This document shows, piece by piece, positions 23,218 to 34,369 of a DNA stretch of 64,000 bases. Location: the NCBI GenBank assembly GCA_037952775.1, contig JBANAY010000004.1, forward strand, positions 15,190,001 to 15,254,000, written 5' to 3'. The translations under genes were made by a program, and so were the position numbers. A model generated the notes under the pieces. It saw only the letters and a list, made by a program, of their open reading frames with translations. It did not search any database and was not told the DNA's origin. Each line of letters opens with the position of its first letter. Within the stretch, counting starts at the first letter, position 1. This stretch comes from Clonostachys chloroleuca. Lineage: Eukaryota; Ascomycota; Sordariomycetes; Hypocreales; Bionectriaceae.

Positions 23218-23816
23218 ATTCGAAAATTTATGATCAAGACCGAATCGTGCTCTTAGATTTGGATTACACCCAATGCATGGCCCCTTGACCCTTGAGCTGA
23301 GTTCTTTCCTCCTCAGAACCCGGTATAGTGTGAGTAGAATTGCGATAGGACAACAACTCAATCGTGGCTGATATGAAATTTCAAAGATAGCGAGTTTCTT
23401 CGTTCGCAGTATTTCATTTCGGAATTGCATACATTAGCATAGGGGTGCTCTGTTGCTACGAAGAATTAATCAAGCAACAGCGAGCTTTGTAAATGTTCTT
23501 TGCTGATAGATTTGAGATATTGTACAATATTAACCTAAATTATTAATATATAACAGGTTCTATTAAAGAAAAGAAACTAATTTGTAGATGCTCGTTTGAT
23601 GCAAATGCCCCTAGAGACTTAAATTTTGATAAAATATAACACATGGAGGTTATTAGAGAGTATACACTGCAAAACTATAGGTCTTCGTCATGGTTACTTT
23701 CTCTTGCGCATGCAGGAAAAATATTTGGGTGCTGCTTCCGTTACTTCTGGCAAACATGTCTAGCCTGGACAAACAACTGAAAGGAGGCATTTCTTCTCCC
23801 ATCCGACCAAGTCCGA
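23218..23816. other. intergenic
   Basis: AT-rich spacer between the dead P450 and the first intact gene of the catabolic set. No feature seen. Confidence 0.5.
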
Positions 23817-25607
23817 CTAGACGTCAGCAAGGTCGGCCTTTTCGCTATTGGCGACATTCGAACTCTCGCAGCTGTATCCCCTCCAGTTTCTCATCGGTAG
23901 ACCAATCCGGTACATCTCGTCAATCTCCGCCACAGTCCGGCCCATGGTTTCGGGCAGGTAGAAATACGCCCAGATAATGGTGACGAGAACACAGCCTGCA
24001 AAGACGTACGCCGTCTTGACACCGAGGTTGGCCGCGTCGGCACTCATAATCTGCGGGACGGCAAATGTGGTGATGACGGCGGTGGTGTACGACCAGAATA
24101 TTGACCATGCCATCGTCGGCTCGCGCAAGGCGGGCGAAGCAATCTCGGTGGGCAGAACAAAGCACCTGTCCATGGGCAGCGTCAGTGGATTCTATATTTG
24201 TTGCCAGTTGGTCCGACTTACAGCGACTGGAAAGAAACGGCGTTGAAGAACCCGAACAGGATGAAGACCGCGGCCAATGCCAGCCTTTGCGTCTCGCTCG
24301 TCAGGCCCGCGGCACCCAAGCTGCCGGCCGCGAGATTCAAGAGTAGGAGGATCGTGAAGCCGACTAGCGCCACCGGTCGGCGGCCGGCCTTGTCCACAAG
24401 GAACGGGCCGATCACTGTACCGAGGAACTGCAGACTAGAGATGATGACTGTAATCTCAAAGGGGTTCCCAACCCCGCTCGCGACGAGTATGACGGTTGCG
24501 TATGTCAAGATTAGGATCTGACCGCCAACCTGGGACGCGGACAGGATCGCGCCGGCGCTCAAGGTGCGCTGCAAGTTCTCCCGGTCCAGGATATGCCAGA
24601 AGTTTGACGCCTGCGTGCGCTCGTCGGCGGCCTGGTACATGGAGATTTCGGTATCGACCATGTCGGCTCTGTTGTTGCGAAGGGTCAGCAGGGTGCGCCG
24701 CGCAGCGTCTAGCCTGCCGTGCTGGATGTCCCAGACCGGGGACTCTGGAATTAGAAAGGTGAGGAGACACAACCCTACTGGCACGGCCGCCTGTATGGCC
24801 AGGGGTATCATGTATTGACGCTCGTCCTTAATCTTCTCCGTGCCCCAGACGACCGTGGTCGCGAGGACGCCGACGGCTGCAACGCCTGCGAAGCAAAGAC
24901 CAATGGCCCTGCCGCGAAAGTCGGCGGGGACAAATTCGGCCAAGTACAGAGGGGCAGTGGTTGTCAAGATACTAATCCCGACATCTACGTTAAACGATTA
25001 GCCAAGGTGTCTTGAAGTCTTCTTCACCAGGGGCTGTTTGCGCACAGTTCCAGAAACGACCGACGACCAAGGCGGCCATGTTTGGCGCAAAAAGCTGCAG
25101 GAATGAGCCGGGCGTGCATAGAAGGCTATAAGCAGCTATCATGGTCTTCTTGCGGCCCAGGCGCCGCATTCCCGCGGGCGCGATGAAGGTTCCTATCGCT
25201 GCGCCGACAAGGGGCACAGGGGTGAGAAGGTTTAGGTTCCGGGCCTGCCTCGGGAGCATGTCAGAGAGCTGCAAGTCGATACTACGGTGAAGTTGGACGA
25301 CTTCTTACGGTAAAGGTGAGCCCGGGGCCTTGGTACTTTTGGATGAAGAGGGGCAGCTGAACCAGTGGAGCAGCAAAGTTATTATCGTAGCCATAAAGCC
25401 CCATGGACAGGCCGATGATGACCACTATAGAGAGGGCGATTAGCATCTTCTTATCCGCATTCCCCTTCCTTATGACGGAAGCTGGGACTCACTATAGCAG
25501 AACGCTGACCAGGTTAGCCATCCTTTGGTATTGTTGATATCATGTTCTGGCTCAGAAACATGTTCCGCCCGGGCTTCGGAAGCCGACTGAGACTTTGCAA
25601 GGGACAT
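23817..25607 (-). CDS. MFS sugar-type transporter
   Basis: Five exons, 25607-25493, 25424-25309, 25268-25046, 24984-24222 and 24165-23817, join in phase to 521 residues. The start MSLAKSQSASEARAEH gives a soluble N-tail before the first helix (SAFCYMVIIGLSMGLYGYD). Family marks are RRLGRKK after helix 2, GRFWNYVGIS, PESPVWDIQHGR after helix 6, DKAGRRP and PETMGRTVAEIDEMY after helix 12. This is the sugar-porter class of 12-helix proton symporters in the plasma membrane. Many of its fungal members carry sugars, others quinate or organic acids; the substrate here is unknown. It shares a 527-bp divergent promoter region with the esterase at 26135, which suggests joint control. Confidence 0.9.
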
Positions 25608-26134
25608 GGCCAATAAGCTTGGAGTGAGTAGTTGGAAGAAAGTTGGAAGAAGTGCCTTGCAGGTTTCGTTGCAAGACAGACGAAGAATGAAACCCTGGGA
25701 TCCTGGGGAACCTGGCTCTGGTTATAATTCCTCCGTAATCCCCAGGTTTTCATGCAGCTGGCAGGCAGCTTTGCTGTAAAACAATTTGAGTTCTCCGTTG
25801 CCCCTCAGAAATACATGTATGTGGTTAGGTTACCCAAGGGTTGCCCAAGGGCTAGGCAACTTGGGGAAAACCCAAAGTGGTAAGGTAAAGTCAGTCCTAG
25901 ATCATGGATCACGGGACGCATGACATGACTAGATGAGAAAGTCCCCATTGAGAAATACACCGGTTTTAGCATCGACGTGACTCAGTGCGACCCACCACTC
26001 ATGCCGCCAAGGGAAAGTCGACCAAGCTCAAAAGAAACAGTGCCTGTTGATTTTAACACCCAGCATCAGCACCTCTGCAGTAAAAGTGAAAGCTAGATTG
26101 TGTGTAATTTCATATTTTGTTTCTCATTCACAAA
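25608..26134. promoter_or_regulatory. divergent promoter, transporter and esterase
   Basis: This is the region between the start codons of two head-to-head genes. It contains the octamer CCCAAGGG twice, 11 bp apart (about 25834-25852), followed by an inverted relative (AACTTGGGGAAAACCC). This is a candidate regulator site; it is seen by eye only. Confidence 0.4.
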
Positions 26135-27501
26135 ATGACTGATGTTGATGGTTCGCACGTGGACGCGGCAACGCTCCAAGCCATTGCCATGGCTCTGGGG
26201 ATGGATCCAAACGCAAAGCTCGCGCAGCAGAAGCCTGACAACAACTTCCTGCAGGTACATATTTTCAAGATAATCATGTCACAGTGAATGTGCGCTAACG
26301 AGATTGAAAAATCCAAGGAGATTGCGAGGTTGCCTGTCAACTTTGCCGGCATGCCCTCGGGCACAGACGTCGACGGAATGCGCGAATGGGTCAACAGTGT
26401 CATGGTAAAAGGGCCCCTAGCTAAGCACAGAGCCGATCTTGGCATTAAACTGCGCCGGCCCCCTCAAGAAGTGGGCAAGAACATCATCACCGTCAACGCT
26501 ACGGATGGTGACGGCGAGTATGGGATCTGGGTGTACGAACCCACAGCCGCAGGAGCTCGACGGCCAGCTATATTGATGCTTCACGGCGGAGGTTGGATCC
26601 ATGGCAACCCTGCCGGCGACGAAGGTGAGCACTATCTTCTATAGCCAAGTATGGGACACGCAAGCTAAGACTGCCAAGCACTTGCCCAAGTGTTCGCGTC
26701 TGAGCTGGACGCTGTCGTCTTCGGCATCGATTATAGGCTCGCACCGGAGTACCCATTTCCAAAACCACTCGACGACTGCACTGATGCTTTGCAATGGGTA
26801 TGTCGCTTCTCTTTGCAGGCGATATTGATGAGCCCCTGGCTGAATGATTCGGCAAGGTAATTGACAATGCACCGACTTACAACATCGACATCAACCGGAT
26901 TGGCGTTTGGGGTGCTTCTGCCGGAGGGAACCTCGCTGCGGCCCTCGCCTTGCGCTGCGCAAAGGAGGCACCCAGCTCCCAGAAGCCGGAGTTGGCCCTG
27001 GTCATCCTGGTTGTCCCTGTCACGGCGCATCCGGAAGCTGAAGCAAAATTCAGCCAGCAGAGGTCTCTCCCGGACAGCGAGAGTGAGCAGCAGTTTGCGG
27101 ACGCGACCCCAGTCCCAGAAGCACTTGTTCAAGAGTTAGAGAAGCTATACAGTATGCCCCCACTTCTCGTAAATGGTATCAGTCTCCCGGCTGTTTTACT
27201 CACACATCTCGCAGACTTCTTCACCGGTGGTGTTTGCGACCCGCTTGACCCTTTGGTGTCCCCTTTGGTTACCGGACCTGTCCCACACCACCCTCGAACC
27301 TCTATCACCGTGGCGGCCTGTGATGGTCTGAGGGCTCAGGGCCAGGCCTATGCAACTCTGCTGCGATCATTTGGTGTAGAGGTAAGCGAGCAGGTCCTGC
27401 CGGGTGTTCCGCACGGGTTTACTATGCCGGTCAACGCCACCGTGACAAAGCGCTGGCATGAAAAACAAGTGGAAGAGTTTGCCCAAGCATTTGGGCTCTA
27501 G
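26135..27501 (+). CDS. alpha/beta-hydrolase esterase, HSL type
   Basis: Exons are 26135-26254, 26318-26624, 26679-26797, 26857-27151 and 27215-27501, giving 375 residues. The last intron (27152-27214) is 63 nt and also open, so a 396-residue form without that splice is possible. I prefer the splice because the 21 extra residues do not look like the family. The oxyanion motif HGGGW starts at residue 129, the nucleophile elbow is GASAGG (Ser203), and Asp (AACDG) and His (GVPHGF) complete the triad. There is no signal peptide. HSL-type enzymes cut short acyl esters, lactones and aryl esters. Together with the carboxylesterase at 30282 it gives this cluster two different ester-cleaving enzymes. 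Confidence 0.87.
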
Positions 27502-27649
27502 TTCTCGTCAATTGGCGGCATGTGAATGGGAACAGCCGAATTGTCTTTACCGGGCATGTGCTACTATTTCATTTACGTAAAGGGTATTTGATAGTCAGTC
27601 TGCTTAGCTAAAAGACTTGTCTCGATTTACATTTCTTTTTTCCGTCTCT

Positions 27650-29547
27650 TTAGAATTCTAAGTGACTGTTATCTAAAACCATAAGACTCGAGGCCTCAAA
27701 AGGCCCAAATTGTTGAAAATCGCCAAAAACAGGGGGCTGGATGACGGGAAACTGTCGAAACACCTGCTCCGTCTCTGGACTACTTGGTGCACCCTGAGAA
27801 GAGGAGGGCGTCGTCATGCTGTAGCGAAGTTCCCGGTCTTGAGGCGTCTCCATCATAGGTGGCACATCATAAGCAACCGAGAGGACCAGGTCCGCGAGAG
27901 TGAGCGCATACTTCCCTTCATAGTCTTCCTTCATCACCGCGCCGGTCAGCCCGCGGAGTGAGTCTTGGTAACCGCCGCCTGGCAGCTTCCAGATGTTGAT
28001 GGCCAGCTCGGCGAGTTTCCCTAAGCCCACGATCCTCAGCTCGCCCTGCTTGAGGACGCATATCCACGACATAGCTACGACCCCCAGAGGCTCAATAATT
28101 GACGCGGGTGGCCTTTCTCGGCCGGCGCCCTCTTGGTAGCTGGCGAGGATCTTGCACGAGAGCTGCCATTGCCGGGTGACCATGACGTCGGCCGACTGGA
28201 TCCGCGAATAGCGATGCTGCCCGAGGCTGGATAAGACGGCGTCGGATCCAATATTTACCTTGCTTATATCGTCGGCGTTCCTTGCTAAATGTATGCGCGT
28301 CAGACACTGGAGTAGCTGGCTGGCAACCTTGCCCAGTCTGTCACCGGTGTTGGCTCTGCCCATTCGATCCAGGAGGGTGTCTGAGCAAGTCGGTCGCTTC
28401 CTTGCATGCAGCCTCTTCTCCTTGCTTCCGTATATCGCCAGGGTGGCACACTCGGTGTTGTGAAGAACCTGCTCGACCCGCAACTTCCTTTGTTGCTCGT
28501 CGTATCCAGATGGCTCAACACGGTCGAAAAGGATTTGCGCTTCGTTCAGATGCAAAAAAGCTCGGCCGTGCTTTGCCAGCACGCTGTTGGCAGTAAACAA
28601 TGCCAGAGAGCAGAAGACGGCATCCAAGGTCGCCGGGTCTGCAAAGTCGTACGCTTGTCGGGATGATTCAACTTCAGCTATATGCTGAGCGAGTCCGTCT
28701 CTATTCTGATGGTCCATGCGGTAGCGCGCGGCCGAGTTGACTAGTCGAATCGAGTAGAGTAACGTCCGCAGGTCTGGCACAGTCTCCCAGTTGGGCTCCA
28801 CGGCCAGACGCGAGGCAAGCTCAGCGTAGGATACGATGGGGAAGATCAGATACGTCGTGTCGAAGAACTCGTAGATTGATTCCCAGATGTCGGCTACTTG
28901 GTGAGGCGCAGTTTCTTCAGATGGTCTGCTATCCAGGGGCCAGATCTGGCTCGAGGCCAGCTCGACACCATCCAACATTGCGTCCCCGCCAGTGAAATCT
29001 GGCGTCGCGATATCATAGTTGGTTCCATCTAACGCGGATGATGGGGTATACTGACCCCCTCCATATTGGCCGGAGATTTGTGGCTGTCCTAGATCATCTT
29101 CAATATATGGAGAGACCCTGCAAGTACTGAACAGCGATCTCGGCGTGGTTGGGAGGGTGCTGGTAGAACCGAAAAGTTGCTCTGAAAATGTATCCTGTGC
29201 TCTACGTATCTCCCTAGGGCGGGCTTCAGCACGTCGGGTCAGTGAGAAGGGAATACAGTCACACCCACGATTTTTTAGGCCGGCCGCGCTTGGCGGGAAG
29301 GTCGGTGCGGGTGCATTTCGACTTTGCGAGCCAGCACTGTTCACATGGGGTCGAGTGTCGAGGAGAGGAGCAAGACGGGGCTTGGCGAGCCTGGCACTGG
29401 AAACGGAAGATCAGGCAAGAGCGCATACTCGCTTGGACTACTAGAGCTCACCTTGATTTTAAGTCTGCGGCATGAATCGCAAGCCCGCACACTGGCGCCG
29501 CCATGAGGGCGCACTGCGGCATTGGGGAGGGAGAACGTGGTAAACAT
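27650..29547 (-). CDS. Zn2Cys6 transcription factor
   Basis: Exons 29547-29452, 29396-29269 and 29213-27650 join in phase to 595 residues. The start MFTTFSLPNAAV was taken as the first ATG in frame with the zinc cluster. The cluster is CDSC (23, 26), Cys33, then after a 16-residue loop CEQC (50, 53) and Cys60. The loop between the third and fourth Cys is longer than usual and carries an extra Cys41. GRPKK just after it is a basic linker. The rest is the fungal regulatory domain (for example PIVSYAELASRLAV, then YRMDHQNR) and an acidic, aromatic C-terminus. It is convergent with the HSL esterase and divergent from the carboxylesterase, so it is the likely local activator. Confidence 0.85.
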
Positions 29548-30281
29548 GGGCACCGTCGACAGCACGAGCTGCTGATAGCTACATGCAGCACTGGTGGTTC
29601 TTCTCACGGCACGACTCTGCGTGAGGTTTCTGGAGGCATGTCACAGGTGATTATGGTGAAAAAGGACGGTCCCTCGATTGGCGTGTGGACTGTCCCCTCA
29701 TTATTATCGCCTCATGTGGAACTGGCACCATCTGACAAAGATAGACTACTGTTGTACTAGCACTTCTCATAGACATGCCTTTTTCCGACTAGCCATATCT
29801 CATCACATGACCATGATTGTATCCGTCGATCAAATCGATGGTAAAAGGGATGGCCGAGATCAATCCCTACTACTCATGGTATCACATATTACGCACCCCA
29901 TCAGAGCGACTTTGGATACGCAAACATTCATCCTCTATTATAAAAGAGAATGGACCCATACTCCTAATTCTAATATGCCCTATTAAGCCAGCCCCCATAC
30001 TACTGGATAAAGATGGCCTCGTGGAGTTAGCCCCTCATTTCCAGCCTGTGTGCGGGGACGAGATGAAAATAACTTTCCCCATGGGGAATTCTCGATTTGG
30101 AATATTCCCCAGGCCATGACACTTGAGAGTGGGTGCCATGGTCTGCCCCAATACCAGTAGGCCAGCACCACTGAATTGATGCTGGCAGACTCATAATAAA
30201 ACCCCCTCGCAAGAGGCAAGACCGCCGGGCTGATGCGTTGTCTCTTGACATTGCCATCTTGGACTACGGTACCCTTGCGGA
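29548..30281. promoter_or_regulatory. divergent promoter, regulator and carboxylesterase
   Basis: This is the 734-bp region between two head-to-head genes. It holds a 14-bp perfect palindrome and a nearby 10-bp palindrome (see the next entry). No other gene is supported here. Confidence 0.45.
30075..30108. promoter_or_regulatory. paired palindromes, candidate operator
   Basis: The 14-mer TTCCCCATGGGGAA is a perfect palindrome at 30075-30088. A second palindrome, GGAATATTCC, lies at 30099-30108, its centre about 22 bp away (two helical turns). Both carry TTCC/GGAA arms. They sit about 175-205 bp upstream of the carboxylesterase start. Binding by one of the cluster's zinc-cluster regulators is inference. 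Confidence 0.4.
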
Positions 30282-32129
30282 ATGCCTTCATCCGGGAAGC
30301 CAGTTTACACTGGGCGAAGACGCACCGTTTCCCATCCTCAGCTTGGACAACTAACCGGGCGAGTAGTTGAGCCGGCGGAATTCCCTGGCTTCTCGGTCGT
30401 CCAGTTCCGTTCAGTTCCTTACGCCACGATCCCCAAGCGCTTCTCGCCGTCGATTCTGTTGAAAGATATACCATCTAGCTTCGACGGCAGACCGACTCGA
30501 GACTTAACTAATTACGGCGCCGCATGTCCCCAGATTGGCGGTGCACACCCATCCTGGTGCGATCCGTATGGCGGTCCCTTGCAAGATGATCTGAATCTCG
30601 AATTTGACGAGTTCACCTGCCTCACGGTGTCCATCTGCGTACCCGAGTCGCAGCTGGTGTTGGCCACGGACACAGAACCTGCCCCGAAGCTACCGGTCAT
30701 GGTCTATATCCACGGTGGCGGCATGTCCGAAGGCATTGGCCATGTCGACGGCCTGCACTCAAATGCACCCATCACGTCCTATGCGGCATCCATCTCGCAG
30801 CCCGTCGTTGCCGTCAACATTGGCTATCGTCTCGGCTGGTTTGGCAGCCTCGTGTGCGAGGATGTGTTGGACGCGTTTACCGCCAACCCTACGAGTCCCT
30901 ACGGACCGTTCAACCTGGGCATGCAGGATCAGCGAAATGCATTCGCATGGGTTCGCGCATTCATTGGTGGATTCGGCGGCGACCCCTTAAACATCACGGC
31001 TTTCGCCGAGTCCGCCGGCAGCGCATTCCTCGCCTACCACATTTGCGGCTCTTCAACCCGCCTATTTGACCGAGCCATATTGCAGTCTGGCCTCATCTTT
31101 GGCAACGTTCCATTCGAGGTCAAGGAAGCCGAGTACCAGGCTATGCTGAAGCACCTCGAGATTGACAAGGAGACTGCGGCGGAGAGGCTGGATGCTCTAC
31201 GCCAGGTCGACGCGCAGACCCTGATCATGCTCCCTGGCTGCCACATGACGCCTTATGTTGGCCCTGTCCCCGGTATCAGCACCGAGGCGTCACTTTTCTC
31301 CAGAGGTACGCCTACTGTTTTAGACCAGATGGACCTCATCGCCAGTTGCGACTGGTTGGGCGATGTGATGATCGGCGATGACTTTTGGGAGGGCCAGCTG
31401 TTCTTCCCTCTGTTGCAGGCCTTCGACCAAGTTGAATTTGTAGAGACGGTCCGGTCACTCTTCCCCGCGCCAGAGGCAGAGGCACTGCTGGCCGCATACC
31501 AGCTACCGACGAAAGATCGGCACCGCGGCGCAGTGCAAGTCTCGCTTCTCCTAGGCGACCTCATGTTCTCCGTCCCGTGCCACGAGCTTGGTAAGCGCCT
31601 GGCAGACCAAGGCCAGGGCAGGAAACGGGACGTCTATCGATACTCGTTCTGTCTCTCCAACCCTTTCCCCGGTAGCATCTGCGGCCTTGTCCCCGGCCAC
31701 CACTTTGTCGAGATTCTGTTTCTCTTCTTGACCCTGCAGGACCGGTACCCAACTCACCGCAACGAATGGACAGCCCGCCAGGCCCGAGAGACGGCACGTC
31801 GGTGGATAAGCTTTGCGAATGGCCGTGCCCCGTGGGATCCCTGCTTCACCGATGAGATAACTGACGAGGACGAGTCCAAGATTGCCATCTGCGATGACCT
31901 GTCGGGGTGGTCGGTGCGTACAGTCAAAGAGGACGAGGAGTTGAGCAAGAAGGACCCCTGGGGTGAAAGGAGATATGCCGCGTGGAGAGAAATCTCCCGC
32001 GCTTTGGACTCGTTGAGAAACGGAGCTGGTGACACTGCAGACAGAAACCACAGACTCACCATGACGAGGCTGCGGTTACTGCAATTCGCGTATGGTAGTG
32101 ATGGGCTACTAAAAGTGTCCGGATTATAG
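30282..32129 (+). CDS. type-B carboxylesterase
   Basis: A single uninterrupted exon encodes 615 residues, starting MPSSGKPVYTGRRRT. It has the family marks in order: QFRSVPYATIPKRF near residue 42, VYIHGGGM (His144 of the oxyanion region), DQRNAFAWVRAFIGGFGGDP, the nucleophile elbow FAESAGS with Ser244 (the usual GESAGG has Ala at its first Gly), and the His region LVPGHHFVEI. No signal peptide is evident, so it is likely intracellular. This family cleaves a wide range of carboxylic esters, including fungal polyketide esters. The Gly-to-Ala change next to the catalytic Glu-Ser pair may tune specificity. It is transcribed divergently from the regulator at 29547. Confidence 0.9.
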   Translation: MPSSGKPVYTGRRRTVSHPQLGQLTGRVVEPAEFPGFSVVQFRSVPYATIPKRFSPSILLKDIPSSFDGRPTRDLTNYGAACPQIGGAHPSWCDPYGGPLQDDLNLEFDEFTCLTVSICVPESQLVLATDTEPAPKLPVMVYIHGGGMSEGIGHVDGLHSNAPITSYAASISQPVVAVNIGYRLGWFGSLVCEDVLDAFTANPTSPYGPFNLGMQDQRNAFAWVRAFIGGFGGDPLNITAFAESAGSAFLAYHICGSSTRLFDRAILQSGLIFGNVPFEVKEAEYQAMLKHLEIDKETAAERLDALRQVDAQTLIMLPGCHMTPYVGPVPGISTEASLFSRGTPTVLDQMDLIASCDWLGDVMIGDDFWEGQLFFPLLQAFDQVEFVETVRSLFPAPEAEALLAAYQLPTKDRHRGAVQVSLLLGDLMFSVPCHELGKRLADQGQGRKRDVYRYSFCLSNPFPGSICGLVPGHHFVEILFLFLTLQDRYPTHRNEWTARQARETARRWISFANGRAPWDPCFTDEITDEDESKIAICDDLSGWSVRTVKEDEELSKKDPWGERRYAAWREISRALDSLRNGAGDTADRNHRLTMTRLRLLQFAYGSDGLLKVSGL

Positions 32130-32342
32130 CTATATACACCAATATTCATTATGGTTGTATTATCTATCTCGTCGAGGTTTTCCTATAGCTAATAGCTCTA
32201 TTTATGAGTACTTGATATAGTTAGTGATAATTATAAAGAGCGTGTTAATATACAGCATAAGATCGGCGACTACGCTACACAGGCTCTTGGAATAAGGTAT
32301 ATTCGGAAATCGGTAGAGGACCGGTGTCAGATATAGTTCCTT

Positions 32343-33682
32343 TCATTCCTCAGTGCACGCATTCCAGGCACATAAAGAGTATATAACTTCTAGTCTACCG
32401 CCTTTGTTCCAAACTAACACCGCCTTAATACACCGTCCGCTCTGAAGATCCTCCTTGGCCTGGGCCAAATCTTTAAATGAATACTTCTTAACTAATTTAT
32501 CGACCGGTAATTGACCGTTTTTCCACAGTTGAATAAGACGGGGAATAAACTGTTACCATTTGTTAGCTTATCTTGGTAGTGAAAATGACAAAAAAACAAA
32601 ACAAGGATAAGATGACGTACCTCCTGAGGAACCGAATCGCCTTGGTGAGTTCCAACATAGCTGATACCCTGCGCGATATACAAGGCTGGCGTGATATGAA
32701 CCTGCTTGTCTACAGACGGAGCGCCGACGGTGGCGGCAATTCCACGTGGGCGAACACAGTTCAACAGCGAGTCTTGGATTATGGTGATGTTACCCGTCGT
32801 ATCCATTGCAAGATCTGCACCAAGTCCTCCGGTCAATGCTTTGATCTCCGCGACGGTGTCGGCCACATCTTTTCCGTTGATAAGATGAGTAGCACCAAAC
32901 TGCTTGGCGAGTTTGAGCTTAGAGTCGACAATATCAACAACGATGACCTTTTCAGCAAGGGTGGTACGTGCTGCCATAATAGCGGCCATCCCCACTGCTC
33001 CTGCACCGAAAATAACAACCGAGTGGCCTTTCTCGGGCTTGAGCACGTTGAGCATAGCTCCAGCTCCAGTTTGGATTCCGCAGCCTAAAGGAGCAAGCAG
33101 TTCCATCGGAAGGTCATGGGGAACAACTACTGCGGAACTGGCTCTGACGATAGCCTTTTGGGCAAACGTGGACTGCCCGAAGAAGAAGGATGAAACTGGC
33201 GCAGCAGAACCGTCCTTCCCCCTTGGCAGGACCGTAGAGAGATATGGACGACTGGCGTCTTCTCGAACTCCTGTGAAGTTGTTCGTCCACAGGTTTTGAC
33301 AATAAGGCACAAGGCCACTATTGCAGGTCGTGCAGCGTCCACAGGCACTATACGTTAGCAGGACGTGATCGCCTGGCTTGACATGTTTCACTGCAACGCC
33401 AACCCCTTCCACCACGCCAGCACCTTCATGGCCACCAACGAATGGGAAAGTCATGGGGAAGAGACCCTGGAGGAAGCAATTTCAGTTGTGTCAAACGTAT
33501 AGTGTATCAAAAATTCTCGGGCTACTCACATTGCAAGCGGAGAAATCGGTCTGGCAAATACCAGTAGCAACTAATCGTACAATAATCTCATCACTACGCA
33601 GGTCACCGCTGATAATTACTTGCTGTAGTTCGTAGTCTGAGCCCTTGGAGGGGCAGACATACATTGAGACAATTTCAGGCAT
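32343..33682 (-). CDS. zinc-dependent alcohol dehydrogenase, aryl-alcohol type
   Basis: Exons 33682-33530, 33466-32621 and 32549-32343 join in phase to 401 residues. The start is the ATG of MPEIVSMYV; upstream in-frame codons lack an ATG. Catalytic zinc ligands are Cys43 (GICQTD), His64-Glu65 (GGHEGAG) and Cys180 (PLGCGIQTG). The structural zinc is bound by Cys93, 96, 99 and 107 (CGRCTTCNSGLVPYC). The NAD-binding turn is GAGAVG at about 205-210. The closest named groups are benzyl- and aryl-alcohol dehydrogenases of the class-III-like medium-chain family. The C-terminus runs about 20 residues past the usual end (VLVW). It probably oxidises the alcohol freed by the cluster's esterases. Confidence 0.9.
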
Positions 33683-34369
33683 TGCTTCCCGGTTAAAAAA
33701 TGTGGTGTAGGACAAGAGAAGGCTAGAAGATTTTCGTGATAGGAAGAGCCAGCAACTGAACGCCTGTGATATTTATTCATTGATGAGATATACGGAGAAT
33801 TTAGTGGCTCCACAACACGAGCCACCCCATTAGCAACACTTGATGTAAGCGTCGGCCGAGTCGTAAAATTTGCGGGACATGCCAACTGTCGGGGAGAGTG
33901 GTATGTTTGAGCGGGCACAATGTAACGCCCGAAAGCCGGACCGCGCGGGGCGGTAGGCACACAGATGGATATAATAAGATTTTGAACATAGCCTAAGTCC
34001 ATTGAGTCATTTGTTTTTCTGGGCCCTTTTATGGCCCTTTTGGAAGCATTCGCGCGGTAGAAAGATATGCGCACCTCTAGCTGGCATCTAGAGGTGCCTC
34101 GCTGTGACCGTGGACGCGAGAAATCTAAGCTGGGCAAGGGCCGCGTGCGGAAAAATAGTGAAAATTCCCAAAATAAGCTGTGACTGGGATACGTGATAAG
34201 CTGGTTCCCTCCAGTGAAGGTGCATAACGTTCATCACACGGCGGTCTTGGGCTCAGATGGGGAGATGGGGTTGGGTGCAGCCAAACTTTTCTACATCTAA
34301 TTCATTCATTTTAAACATGAAGAGCGTAAAATCATAGCAACGTCGTGCTTTATCCCATCAGCTCGCAGC
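33683..34369. other. intergenic, alcohol dehydrogenase promoter
   Basis: This is the promoter region of the alcohol dehydrogenase and the tail of the aldehyde dehydrogenase gene, which lies upstream on the same strand. No clear repeat or palindrome; the open frame 33616-34137 is not supported. Confidence 0.5.

Noticed and set aside
27152..27214. treating this segment of the HSL esterase as coding
   Set aside because: Open and a multiple of three, but it has good splice ends and an insert-like sequence; kept as an intron, with the alternative noted.
32573..33088. 171-codon plus-strand open frame
   Set aside because: Antisense to the alcohol dehydrogenase, whose exons splice in phase with all zinc ligands.
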